A DNA stretch of 64,000 bases from Dipteris shenzhenensis (GCA_047967505.1 CM106540.1); one strand, 5' to 3'. Numbered from the stretch's first letter, positions 11,500 through 22,906 are shown. Notes: generated from the letters alone by a model not told the origin. Made by a program: numbers and translations.

Positions 11500-12107
11500 T
11501 GTTAAATTACACGGCGTAACGAAATAGAAACTGAACAAAGAATAGAGAGTACATAGCAAACCGGAGAGGAATAAACTTTTCCTTCAATACTGATGTAGTA
11601 CAGATGATGGCTCCATCCACCCGTGCACTCCTACAGTGGAGCTTAGATGGTGATCTAGACAGATACTAGGTGAAGAGCTACTAGCTGGAAGATCTGATCT
11701 GATCTGAACTAATCTAATACAATGGACTAGGGAGGTCAGCTCTTTATAGCTATGAGGGTGGTAGTCGGATCAACGTAGTCGGTGGAGTCGACCAGTCGAC
11801 CTAGTCGGTGGAGCTGACCAGTCTTCATGGAATATTCAAAGAATATTCCCTATACCATCGCCTCGAGGGCTCTCACACTCGAACCTCGGCCAACTGGCCC
11901 CCAAGCCCCAGTAAGAATAAGGGGCTCCCACACAATCACCTTTCTACCATCAAGGGTCTCATTGATAGTCCTCATCTGACATGCAAGTCAAGATCCATCC
12001 AGTGTCCCGGGCTCACACATGGCTTCTCCTCATATGGGGGCCTTACAACTTGAGCACCTTAGACCATTGGTGGTACCAGGAGGGTGGGGCGTTGAGCATA
12101 TCTAACA
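11500..12107 (-). repeat. 3' LTR of element A
   Basis: 608-bp LTR reading TGTTAGATATGCTCAACGCC to GTGTAATTTAACA on the minus strand. It carries a TATAAAG box (11742-11748), two GAATATTC palindromes (11830-11837 and 11841-11848) and a short minisatellite of the CGACCTAGTCGGTGGAG type. Short plus-strand open frames across it are not genes. Confidence 0.93.
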
Positions 12108-13910
12108 CCTTCCCTCAATGTCCACCTATAGGTGAACTACCTTCAGCCCAATGTCGAGTCTCTAAAGATGACCCTGAAGCTGATCCTTTCGAAGTGCCTT
12201 GGTGAAGATATCTGCTCCATTTTGCTCTATTGGACAGTAGACCAATTCCACTATCCCGTCCTCGATCAAATCATGCACATAGTGATACTAAATCTCTATA
12301 TGTTTTGTGCACGCATGAAACACTAGATTTTTAGCAATGGCCATGCAACTTTGATTGTCGCACCTCAGCATAGTTGCCTCATCCTCTTGCACTCCCATGT
12401 GCCATAAGATCCTCCTCAGCCACACTGCTTCACATGCAGCAAAACATGCTGCCTCTTGTACTTAGCCTCGGTAGAAGAAAATGCCACTGTTGGTTATTTC
12501 TTACTGATCCAAAAGAAGATACCTGAACCTAAAGAGAAACAATATTCAGAAATTGATTTCCTGGAATCAACATCTTCAGTCCATCTTCAACCCAATCTGA
12601 GTCATAATGACCAGCCAAGGAAGTGCCCGTACCATAGGTGATGCCATAATCAAGAGTGCCCTTCACATACCTAAGTACCCGCATTCCTGCATTCCAATGA
12701 TTCTCCCGGGGCTTATTGGAGAATCTGCTCAAAATGCCAACAGTAAAACTGATGCCCGGTCTGGTGTTGCACAAATAGATGAAACTGCCGACCAACTTCC
12801 TGTACCTCCCGATGTCTGCTGGTGGTGAGGCGTCCTCCATAGACAACCTCGCATTTACCTCCATAGGTGTAACTATCTCCTTGCACTCGGACATACCAAA
12901 TGCCTTCAAGATCTCCCTTGCATATTTCGATTGAGAGATGACTTGCCAGACAAGATCTTGCTTGGCTCTTGCCAGACAAGATCTTGCCTGGCAAGAGAGA
13001 TGAAGATCTTGCATATTTCGATTGAGAGATGAAGATCTTGCCTGGCTCTTGCCAGACTTCAATCCCCAAATAGTAGTGCATCAAGCCTAAGTCTGTCATC
13101 TCAAACTCTGTGCTCAATGCCTTTCTTGTCTGCTAGATCATGTCTTCATAGTCACCTGTAATAGGGAGCTCATCCACATATAGAACATTAATAGCAGATT
13201 TTCCACCTTTCCTGTACACATACAAGTTAGCATTTTAGGCACATCTTTTGAAGTTTAATTTATGAAAGAATTTGTTTATCCATTGGTACCATGCTCTTGG
13301 GGGGCCTCTTTCAACCCATACAGAGCCTTCTTCAGCTTACATACCTTGTTCTCAGAATGGGGGGCCTAAAACCCAGGTGGCCAAGCCAGGTACACCTCCT
13401 CCTTAAGGTCACCATTCAAGAATGCTGATTTAACATCCATTTGATAAACTAGCCACTTTTGATGAGCAGCCACTGATAGTACTGTGCGAATAGGGGTCAT
13501 TCTAGCAGTCGGAGCCAAAGACTCTTGAAAATCAAACCCTTCAACCTACAAAAATCCTTGTGCAACCAATCTAGCTTTGTACTTTCTCAAAGTCCCATTG
13601 GCCTTGTACTTTACCTTCCAAACCCACTTGGTGCCAATAACCTTTCTGTTATGTGGTCAATCTACTAGCTCCCAAGTTTCATTCTTCCTGATGCTGTCAT
13701 ATTCTACTTGCATAGCATTTTTCCAATCTCGGTCTACAAGTGCTTCCTCCAAACTCGCAGGCTCCTTTACTTCTGCAATAATCTCAGCCATCAAGGCCAT
13801 ATTGTCTATGTGAGCAGAAGCCCTCCTTTGCTCCTCGATTCTCTGAAACTGCCTTGGTCCATTTGCATGTTGCTCAACAGCCATAAGCATCTAATTATCA
13901 TGGTCGTAGA
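12108..13910 (-). pseudogene. Element A reverse transcriptase and RNase H
   Basis: Minus-strand remnants. The N-terminal RT part reads DWKNAMQVEYDSIRKNETWE and KWVWKVKYKA, later VYQMDVKSAFLNGDLKEEVY and KKALYGLKE. A distal part reads STEFEMTDLGLMHYYLGIEV and GTLDYGITYGTGTSLAG. The RNase H end is recognisable as CDNQSCMAIAKN and ADIFTKAL-type segments near 12200-12450. A 91-bp tandem duplication at 12921-13032 throws the RT out of frame, and several stops occur, so no activity is possible. Element D is the closest relative in the window. Confidence 0.88.
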
Positions 13911-13923
13911 GCTGCCTTACCCA

Positions 13924-14700
13924 TCACGACAATGGCTTTTTCGGTGGTGTAACAACAGGTTGGTGACTTATACCTTCATCATCTGATATTTCCACCTCCT
14001 TTATAGCTCTTGGGACAGGTCCATAGTCAATTACCTCTTCGCTTGATGATAAAGTGGAAGAGCTCTTCTCTGCCTCCACTACATGTGGCTGCTCCCTAAA
14101 CACCACATCGCGGCTCGCTATGATCTTCTTTGCCTCTTGGTCATACAACTTATAGGCTTTCTTCTCATCACAATAGCCTAAGAAGATACATTTGGTGCTT
14201 TTTGGTTGTAGCTTGTTTCTCTCTTTGTCTGGTACATGCACATAGCATTCACACCCAAACGTTCTAAAGTGGGAGACAGATGGCTTCTTACCGCTATAAG
14301 CCTCATGTAGTGTTTTACCTTTGAGTGCCTTTGTATAGCCACAGATTAAGGATAGTTCAACAACCAAAATTTGCTGAGGCATATATGGTGTCGTTGTTTG
14401 TTGCTTGATCCCTTTGCTCTTGCAAAAATCACCAAACTCTGTAGAAACAAACTCACCACCACCATCCGATCTGATTTTCTTCACTTTTCTCCCTGTATCA
14501 TTTTCAACAAGCTGTAGCCATTCTTTAAATTTACCAAAAGCTTGAGCCTTTTCGTGAAGAAAGTACACCCACATCTTCCTGCTATAGTCGTCGACGATCA
14601 ATAAAAAATAGGAAGATCCCCCCAAGGCCTGTGTAGGCATCTTACCGCACAAGTTAACATGCACCAACTCTAGAGGAGTGTTTGCTCTATTCTTGCTTTC
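13924..14700 (-). pseudogene. Element A integrase, catalytic glutamate region deleted
   Basis: The minus-strand frame includes SSYFLLIVDDYSRKMWVYFL, KKIRSDGGGEF and CKSKGIKQQTTTPYMPQQ, then jumps to TKALKGKTLHEAYSGKKPSV and KCIFLGYCDEKKAYKL. In the related element D the intervening segment contains a VEHRMRTTVEMGR-type stretch carrying the third acidic residue of the D,D-E triad. Element A lacks that stretch. The protein is therefore a catalytically dead integrase remnant, although 247 residues remain open. Confidence 0.88.
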
Positions 14701-14718
14701 TTGTGGGAATTCCTTTCT

Positions 14719-15430
14719 CTATTGCTTGCCCATCATGCAAGCTTCACATGGTTCTTTGATTTCTGTGACTGCAGGTAAGTGAGCAACCATACCTTGCTTC
14801 TGCATCTCCTTCAGCACTGCAAATCCGATGTGGTCGAATCTTTCATGCCAAAGTCTGCTTGTGCCCACTCCAGTGGTGGCTGTAAGAGCACTTAGCTCAT
14901 ACAGGTTGTTCCTCCTTACTCTTGTGCCAATAAGAGTGCCTGCATTATCCAGAATCTTTGCTCCTGTCTTGTTGAACCTCACCTCATGGTCAAGGTCAAT
15001 TATGGAAGCAACTGATAGCAAATTTCTCTTGATTTGTGGAACATACAGCACATTAGATAGTTTCTTAACATCTTCATTTACAGAAACAAATGAAACCGTA
15101 CATGTACCCTCAACAGGGCATTTTGCATTATTACTAACCATCATGGTGATGGGTTCCTGTAGAGGTTGCATGGAACAATATAGACCCTTCTTGCAAGTCA
15201 TGTGATGGGAGGCACCACTATCCAACACCCATGAATCAATGGTTGAAGCTTCTTGAACTAAGGAACACTCTTCCTCAATGGCCAGAAATAGATCCAACTC
15301 TGCTTCCACTGTGTTAGCTATCTCTTTCCCCTTATCTGTCTTCTTCAGGGTACCATTCTTTTCATCTGCTTTCTTGACCTGGCAATCTGCAATCATATGG
15401 CCCTTCTTCTTGCAGTAGAAGCATTCTCCT
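14719..15430 (-). pseudogene. Element A zinc knuckle, protease and pre-integrase segment
   Basis: The minus-strand frame starts in a CCHC knuckle (CFYCKKKGHMIADC, about 15375-15425) and continues to the aspartic protease motif WVLDSGASHHMT near 15200. It then reads KLSNVLYVPQIKRNLLSVAS and the integrase zinc-binding RLWHERFDHIGFAVLKEMQ / CEACMMGKQ. The H-C pairing and the DSGA motif look intact. The same segment in element D (29560-30290) is closely similar. Confidence 0.88.
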
Positions 15431-15439
15431 TGAAACTTC

Positions 15440-16252
15440 TTCTTGCCGCCCTTCTTCTTTTGTCACCACTAGTAGAGGACTCACCTTTGGTGGAGGAACC
15501 ACCTTTGCCTTTTGCAGTGGCAAAGAATGCAGGATTCCCATTGCTGCCTCCATCTCGAGCTTTAAGCCTCCATTCCTCCTCCATAAGTAAAGCACAGAAC
15601 TCCTCAAATGACAATGGTTGGGGTCTCACCTGAGTGTTAAGCGCTGTTACCAGTCCATCAAACCTTGGTGGACATATCCGAAGACACCGCTGAGCTAGCT
15701 CTTCGTAGTCTTTTGTATTTCAGCACCAGCCATCTAGTCACGTAGATTTTTTATTCGGGTTATGAATGCCTCTATTGTCTCTCCTTCATTAAACTTCTCA
15801 GCTGCGAGCTGATTCTCCAGGTTCTGGATCCTTGTCTAATTTCGCATCTCATACTGACTCTTCAATATGTTCCAAGCCACAGTTGCCTTAGATGTATGCT
15901 GAATCAAGGTCAAAACACTATCAGTAGTACTTGTAACCAGGGCACACAGAGCATTTGCATTCCTGCATTTCCAAGCTTGTAGAAGGTCGGCATTAGGAGG
16001 TATCCTACTCCTCAGATTTGCTAGGTCGGGGGTTCCTTGTGGTTTTGGGTCAGTAGTCCCTAGTACTGTCTCCAGAAGCTCATATGAATCTAGAATAGCA
16101 ATAATTTTAAACTTCCATAGAGTGTAGTTCGTACCATCTAGCTTACCTTCAGTGAAGGCTGGTGGGTGAATCCTCAACGCCTGGATTGTTGGTGCAGCAG
16201 CAACTGCTGAACGCGAGCTACTTCCTATTGAGCCGCTTCCTCTTGCCATCAC
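15440..16252 (-). pseudogene. Element A gag
   Basis: The minus-strand frame begins near 16249 with MARGSGSIGS and continues through LDGTNYTLWKFKIIAILDSY, typical of the Copia gag N-terminus. The DSVLTLIQHTSKATVAWNIL stretch follows, then a stop at about 15836-15838. Downstream pieces FNEGETIEAFITRIKNLRD and SFEEFCALLMEEEWRLKARD appear in other frames before the zinc knuckle. Confidence 0.85.
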
Positions 16253-16311
16253 TCTGTATGCTGTTGAAGCCCTCGCCTCTCTTTTATTCTTCGATCCTTA
16301 AAGCTGCTTGG

Positions 16312-16323
16312 GCTCTGATACCA
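16312..16323 (-). other. Primer-binding site of element A
   Basis: On the minus strand TGGTATCAGAGC follows the LTR terminus AACA without a gap. It is the standard Copia site complementary to the initiator-methionine tRNA 3' end. Confidence 0.92.
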
Positions 16324-16972
16324 TGTTAAATTACATGATGCAGAAGTACAGAAACTGAACAAAGAATAGAGAGTACACAGCAAAGTGGAGAGGAACAAAC
16401 TTTTCCTTCAATACTGATGTAGTATAGATGATGGCTCCATCCACCCATGCACTCCCACAGTGGAGCTTAGATGGCAATCTAGATAGATACTAGGTGAAGA
16501 GCTACTAGCTGGAAGATCTGATCTGATCTGAACTGATCTGATACAATGGACTAGGGAGGTCGCCTCTTTATAGCTATGAGGGTGGTAGTCAAATCAACGT
16601 AGATGGTGGAGTCGACCAATCGACCTAGTCGGTGGAGCCAACCAGTCAACCTAGTCGGTGGAACCGACTAGTCATCCATGGAATATTCAAGGAATATTCT
16701 CTATACTGTCGCCTTGGGGGCTTTCGCCCCCGAACCCCCACCAGGGGTGCCAGCTGGCCCCCAAGCCCTAGCAAAAATAAGGGGCTCCCACACAATCACC
16801 TTTCTACCATCAACGGTCTCATTGATAGACCTCATCTGACATGCAAGTCAGGTTCCAACCATCCAGTGTCTCGGGCTCACACATGGCTTCTCCTCATATG
16901 GGGGCCTTACAACTTGAGCACCTTAGACCATTGGTGGTTACCAGGAGGGTGGGGCATTGAGCATATCTAACA
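16324..16972 (-). repeat. 5' LTR of element A
   Basis: 649-bp LTR with the same termini as the 3' LTR. It has a TATAAAG box at 16566-16572 and paired GAATATTC at 16681-16688 and 16692-16699. It carries one extra minisatellite unit and a GC-rich expansion relative to 11500-12107. Confidence 0.93.
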
Positions 16973-16977
16973 TAATA

Positions 16978-17921
16978 CCTGTCATTGACTGTAGGCTTTT
17001 TTGAATCTTTTGTAAGTTTCAAACTCTGTTCCAATAGAGTGGCTGCAATCTTGCAATCTGGCATATGAAACTTCTTCAGAAGACTGTCAACATATTTTAG
17101 TTGACTCTCAAGGTGCTGTCTGAATCTCACCAAAACTCAATACTAAGAAAATAGTGCATAACTCCAAGATCTTTCATGTTGAACTCTGCAGATAAGTCTT
17201 GTTTCAATTTCTTGATGAAGCTATCCTTGCTTCTGGTAATAATCAGATCATCTACATACAAAAGTGCAATAGTGATGTCTTCCCCTTAAACTTTATAGTA
17301 GAGAGTGTGATCTGCATCGAATTTCATGTATTCCAAATCAGCAAAATACTTGTCGATTCTGTTGTACCAAATTCTGAATGCTTGCTTTAAGCCGTACAGA
17401 CTTTTCTTGAGATGGCAAACCTGATTCTCCTTTCTTAGTTCAGCATAATTTGCTGGTTGTTGCATGTGGACTTCCTTGTCTAGGTAGCCATTGAGAAATG
17501 CATTCTTGACATCGAGCTGGTACACATTCCATCTGCTACGTGCCTTTAGTGATATCAAGAATAATATGGAATCCATCTTTGCTACTAGATCATAAGTCTC
17601 ATCATAGTCTTTACCGTACTGCTATGCAAATCCTTTTGCAACTAGTCTAGCTTTGTATCTTTCAATGCTTCCATCTAGATTGTACTTCACCTTGTATACC
17701 CATTCGTTTGCTATTACCTTCTTTCCTGGTGGAAGGTCACATAATTTCCAAGTATTATTCTTATACAGAGCTTCCATTTCTTCATTCATAGTAGTTTGCC
17801 ATTCTAGTTTATCGATTGCATCTTCGGAGTACACTGGCATTTCTGTAGCCATGATGGTAGTCATAAGAGCATAATTGGTGGTTTCAACCTGAATTGCTTT
17901 ACCTTTCTGAGCATATGTCAA
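16978..17921 (-). pseudogene. Element B reverse transcriptase
   Basis: Minus-strand frames read KLEWQTTMNEEMEALYKNN and EWVYKVKYNLDGSIERYKAR, then YQLDVKNAFLNGYLDKEVHM and CHLKKSLYGLKQAFRIWYN. IALLYVDDLIIT, with the catalytic YVDD near 17240, follows after a stop. The last frame, QLKYVDSLLKKFHMPDCKIA, leads towards the RNase H and is interrupted at 16977 by element A. It continues at 11494 with RQLIGSLIYL. Confidence 0.9.
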
Positions 17922-18074
17922 TCTGGCTAGTGGTCTGCTTTCCCTAGTACACCATCTGAGTTGCTATGGCTCTTCTCGGGGTGCTTTTGGCAATTCTTGC
18001 TCTTCTTCATCAACCTTTTTTGTAGGTGACTGTGTAATCGGTGCGTCTATCTCTTGTGTATTTGAGGTTTTCCA

Positions 18075-19007
18075 TTATGATTCCTCATCAAAGATTACAT
18101 CTCTGGATATAATGACCTTACGGTTGATGGGATCATTCAAATTGTATGCTTTGCTTTCTTCACTGTAGCCAACCATGATGCATTTATGTGACTTCACATC
18201 CAATTTCCTGCGATGGTTGTCATGTATGTGGGCATATGCTATGAAACCAAATATGCGGAGCTGCTGCCCAATGCATGGCTTGTGTCCAGTGAATGCTTTA
18301 TAAGGTGTCATACTTGTATCAGTTTGGTTGGAAGCCGATTAAGCAAGTAGTTTGCAGTGGCTATTGCCTTTGTCCAATACTGATTCGGAAGATGCTTCTC
18401 ATCACTGAGCATTGCTCTAGCACTTTCTACTAAAGTACCATTCTTCCTTTCAGCTCTTGCATTTTGCTGAGAAGTAGCTGCACAAGTGAATTGTCTTCGA
18501 ATGCCATGACTTCTGCAAAAGATCATGAATGTATTCACCTCCTCTATTTGGTCTCATGACTTTGATATTTTTGCCTGTCTAGTTTTCTACCATGGCTTTG
18601 AATTTTTGAAATTTGGAAATGACATCATATTTCTCTTTCAAAAAGTAGATCCAACAATATCTACTGTAGTCATCGATGAAAGTCAAGTAGTAAAGTGAAC
18701 CATTGATGCTGCGGGTCTGAGCATAACCCCATATATCTGTGTGAATCAAATCAAGAATACCTCTAGCTCGAGAGGTGATTTCGCCAAAATTGGTTCGCTT
18801 TTGTTTACCAAAGCAGCATGCTTCACAAACTTTTCCAAGAAACTGAAGCTTTGAAATTCCAATTGCCATATTCTGATTTCTGAGCTCTACCAAGCTTTTG
18901 AAATTAACTTGTCCATATCTCTTGTGCCATTTTGTGAAAAGTGGCATCCGTTGCAGTTGAGCTGACATGGCATGCAAATCTGGTACTGAAGCTAGCATTT
19001 TGAACAA
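18075..19007 (-). pseudogene. Element B integrase
   Basis: Minus-strand frames show the zinc-binding KWHKRYGQVNFKSLVELRN and CEACCFGKQK, then the core YYLTFIDDYSRYCWIYFLKE. The second acidic box reads VMRPNRGGEYIH where TDNGGE is expected, so the catalytic aspartate is lost. The third box, NARAERKNGTLVESARAML, keeps the glutamate. The C-terminal RIFGFIAYAHIHDNHRRKLD and KCIMVGYSEESKAYNLN follow. Stops separate the pieces. Confidence 0.88.
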
Positions 19008-19009
19008 GC

Positions 19010-20530
19010 GTCTTTCCTTGTCTACTTTTCCTACTAGCTAATATCCTCTGGATTTGTCTCTGATCGTGCATTCATCTCCATAAAAGATGACTCAATAGTT
19101 GTGTTTTGTCATTTGACCAACTGACAAAAGGTTCTTGCTGAGTTTCAAAACATAGAGTACATCTTTCACCAATCCTTTCATACCAGTGAAATTGTTCATA
19201 GGAACAATGCCTTTCCCTTGAACTAGATTCAGTGTATTATCTGCCATGTAGATGACATTTTTTTAAACTTCTAATGATTTCATCTCTCTGAACCATTCTT
19301 GATGCTTTGTCATATAAGATGATGTGCCACTGCCGATGTACCAAGGATCTTGATCTTCTTGGTCAACTTGATAAACTAAATTCCTCTTTTTAATTGCAAT
19401 CAGTGTCAAGATACACTATATCAGTGTGCTGCATATCCTTGCTTGCAAGAAACATGTTCTTAGGTTCATTGGCATAGTGGGTATGAATGGAATGTCCACC
19501 ACAATGATCTTCTCTTCCTCATAAATTCCCTTGTTGATTGCTGCTGGATTGACCACCTTGGTCGTACTACTTCTTATAGCAATCTCTTTCATAGTGTCCA
19601 AACTTATGACAGTAGTTGTACTGATTGTTTAACATGTTGGTGGATGCATTCCCTCGTCCTTGGAATCTTCCTCGATTGGAATGATTTTCTCTTTGCTGAT
19701 GCTGATGTTGTTGAGGATGATGCTGATGCCTTTGATGTGGATTTTGTTGTTGATGATGACCACTTCACTGGAATGATATACCTCTGCCTCTACTTCTACC
19801 TCTGCCTCTGCTTCTATCTGAAGCACTGAATGCTTGATCATTGGAATGACCTTTGCGTGCATAAATGGCTTGCATCCTAAGTCCTTCACCAAGTAAAACT
19901 AACTGGAGCTCTTCCAGTGTCAAAATTTGTCATTGGATGGAAATACTCTAGACTAGATTCTTGCATCTCTCTCCTAGTCCATTCAGGATGACTTGAACCA
20001 TTTCTATTGGATTCATGGTCTCTCCCACTGTGCTATGAGTTGATTGTTGTAATCCTTAATCCTAAGTATGTAAGCATGACCTGTTTCACTATTATTGTGA
20101 AAACTCTAATTGATCTAGTTTCTCAGCGTGAGAATCCTGGAAGCGTTCTTGGACTCGTAGAGAGCTACGAGCATATCCCATGATTCTTTGGATGTCTTGA
20201 CTGTGTTGAGCTGTCCTAGCATGACATCTTGCACATTCTGCTTGATCAAATGATATGCATACTTGTCTTTCTTGTCCCACTATGCTTAAGCAATGGTAGG
20301 ATCTGCTACTACAAGTGTGGACACTATCGGTGTAGCTGGAGATCCCGCTGCTAGTGCTATGACAAGTGGAGTACAGCTGCTACTGGCTAGATCATCCAAT
20401 GGTCTAGGTGTAGACCCATCGACATACTCCCATTTGTCCTAAAGTACAAGAATGGTCTCCATTTGGTTTTTCCATGTGTTGTAATTTTGAGTTGTTTAGC
20501 TTAGGAGATGCCTCCAAATTGAGGTGGCTA
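19010..20530 (-). pseudogene. Element B gag, zinc knuckle and protease
   Basis: The minus-strand protease site reads WYIGSGTSSYMT near 19320-19350, where the catalytic Asp of the DSGAS box is Gly. The zinc knuckle reads YNYCHKFGHYERDCYKK near 19580-19625, with the first Cys replaced by Tyr. The gag N-terminus, near 20420-20480, contains a YNTWKNQMETILVL-like segment. Multiple stops are present, and coding repeats rich in Glu-Val codons lie at 19700-19830. Confidence 0.82.
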
Positions 20531-20539
20531 GTCATAGAC

Positions 20540-22906
20540 ATGGTGCAAGAAATGTATTCAAAAGTGTCTGTAAAATCACAGTCTCAATCAATTGCAAAAC
20601 ACTCACTGTGTCAAGTGAAATTTGACCTATCAGTGAAGATAGAACTGTAATATATAATCCAATCTATTACAAGGCCTATGGCAAATGATGTTGGGAATAG
20701 CCAACAGGCTTTACAAGGCTTGAATTGATATGCACAATGCCGTGAAATAGCCAAATAGGCTTTACAATGATAGCATGTGTGTGTAAAATCAAATCATGTA
20801 GTATCTCCCCAACTAAACAATCAATCAATGTCCCTAAACACGATGAAGTCTACTCACTGAACTATGGAACACTAGGTTTTAGGTAATGTGATGATATGAA
20901 ACCGCATGTGAATGCTGGGACTGAGTAGGAACTATTTAGGAATTTTTTGGCATGGCTTTGATTGGCTGCTTTGGAGTTCTCTCCGGTATGGATGATCTAA
21001 TCTACTTTGAACTAGATCTGGGTGTTGACGTGGTAGGATAGAGTCTATTGATGATGTGTCCCTGTAGATAAGGGTGACATGTGTCTAGATAGATGCCAAC
21101 CGTTGAGCAATGAAAAAGTAGCAAATAATTTCTTTTCTTTGTTCGTTTTAGGTGCTGGGTCAGATGCATTGATGTAGAGGCTAATGTGCATGTAGGAAGT
21201 GGATTTGTCTCCAAGGCTCAAAAGTGTGTAATACTTTTGCTAAATGTGCACGTGATGTGACGAGTGCGTAGAGTACCAAAAAAATGAGCAACTTTCCTTT
21301 TTGGAGCGTCCTCAAATTCTTCATGGATAAGAGATACAACTTGATCTAGGTGGAGGGGCACAAAAGGGTGCAAAGTGCTCAATGATGATGTGGCAAGGTG
21401 AGTCACATGTAGTGTGTGCATAGTGTACTTGCAGAGGGGTCAAGGGACAGTGCCATGTGGTAGTGATGATGTGGCACTATTGATTGGGAAACTGATGAGG
21501 TGTCACTGACCTTCAGGTTGACCTAACTAGGGTCAAGCTCACCTTACTTACAAGTCAACCCTGATGATGTGGCAAGAGGCTACCACATGGTGCTTATGTG
21601 TCAGTTATTAATGTGGCTTGGGACCCGAGGTACTGACGTGGCACTATCGGTGGTGACATGGCAAAAGGGCATGTCAATTGCAGATCCCTTGGGAGAATGC
21701 TAGAGAATCTAAAAGATTCTTAACAAAATCAAAAAGATTTCGATGATGGAATCTCGTGGGAGTAGAAGCCGATGGATGTGTCAAGGTCATCGCGGAGTTT
21801 ATGGAGGTGCTCAGTCCTCAATGCATTGATGGAGGCACGGTCCATTGACGGGTCGTTTGGAGCCTTCGTAGATGCTACAGTCGGTGCATGTCCATTGGCA
21901 TGGCCAGATGGCATGAGGATTGTGTCTGTGTGCAACAGAGGGTCATGCATAGAGGCTTGGAGACCCATCCGTCGGTGGAGGTCCAACGACTATTAGTGGC
22001 CAGGGAAACAGGATGTCCAGCAACTATTAGCGGCTATGGAGATGAGGAAATGGGATTTGACCAGCCTTGACCTGGTATCTTGTTTGCTTATTTGCTAGCT
22101 GGCTGATGACGAGCAGTTCGTTTGGAGCAAGGGCTGTTGAGGTGCTGTGGGAGTCATTAGACATAGCTTGTGTTGTCGATTGAGCAGGGAGAAGGAATCG
22201 TTGCCCGAATGACTCATTGGAGACATAGGTCACTTGCAGCCTCATTTGCCTTGTGGAGCTATGCTTGTTGTTGCAGGGCTTGGGAGCCGCTATGGTGTAC
22301 CTGCTGTGGTTGATGGACGAAGAGAAGATGTCACATGATGCAGATCTGCTGTTTTGCAGCCAAGGCTACAGAGATCATTGTAGAAGTCGACTTGTGAGCT
22401 GAGTCGCTGAGCCGACATTTGTTAGATAGTTGCTTATGTTCACGATGGTCGCTCGTGTTGTGGGTCACCCATGCTAGCATTGCTATAGATAGGTCGTAAG
22501 CCTTGAAGGATAGGTTTTGCAGCTTGTGTTGGAGGCTGCAGCTTGCAGAGAAGGAGCTTGTCAACTGTGGAGTGCGACAGTAGCCTTTGTTAAAAGAAGA
22601 AGCTTGTGGTTGAAGGTTAAAGCTGAAGTCGAGTCTTCTTCAAAACTCTTTCTCTCACACAAGAGTTTGATCTAGATGGGATAGGCTCTCTGAGAGTAGT
22701 CGAAGCTCTTAAGACTCTTTTCCTCACAAAAACTCTTTGAAGTGGCATGAATAGAAAACTATGGACGGAAATCTCTCAACACAATGAACGAAAACTTTTC
22801 TCTCTATGGAAGTGAACTCTCACAAGAACACTCGAGAAGCTCTCAATCTCTCTTCACTCTCTCATGCTCTCGCAAGGATCTCAGTGCCTCAACAGAAGGC
22901 AAGGAT
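20540..22906 (-). other. Long leader of element B
   Basis: About 2.4 kb lies between the primer site and the first gag homology, far more than the few hundred bases usual in Copia. Frames such as 21729-21986 (minus) show no known domain. The centre (21370-21670) has repeated TGATGTGGCA-like words. It may be a natural long leader, captured host DNA or a further degraded insertion. Confidence 0.55.

Larger units (their letters stand above)
11500..16972 (-). mobile_element. Copia element A, complete, nested in element B
   Basis: Minus-strand Ty1/Copia element of 5473 bp. The 3' LTR is 11500-12107, purine tract 12108-12120, 5' LTR 16324-16972, and the primer site (complement of the initiator-Met tRNA 3' end) 16312-16323 directly abuts the LTR. 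Gag, protease, integrase, reverse transcriptase and RNase H remnants follow in Copia order. The unequal LTR lengths (608 and 649 bp) and many internal lesions show it is old, though younger than its host element B. Confidence 0.94.

Noticed and set aside
11808-12326. Three overlapping plus-strand frames of 64-81 codons
   Set aside because: They cover the element A 3' LTR and antisense RNase H and have no independent support.
14828-15205. 125-codon plus-strand frame
   Set aside because: It is the reverse-strand shadow of the element A protease/integrase region; the equivalent antisense frame appears in element D for the same reason.
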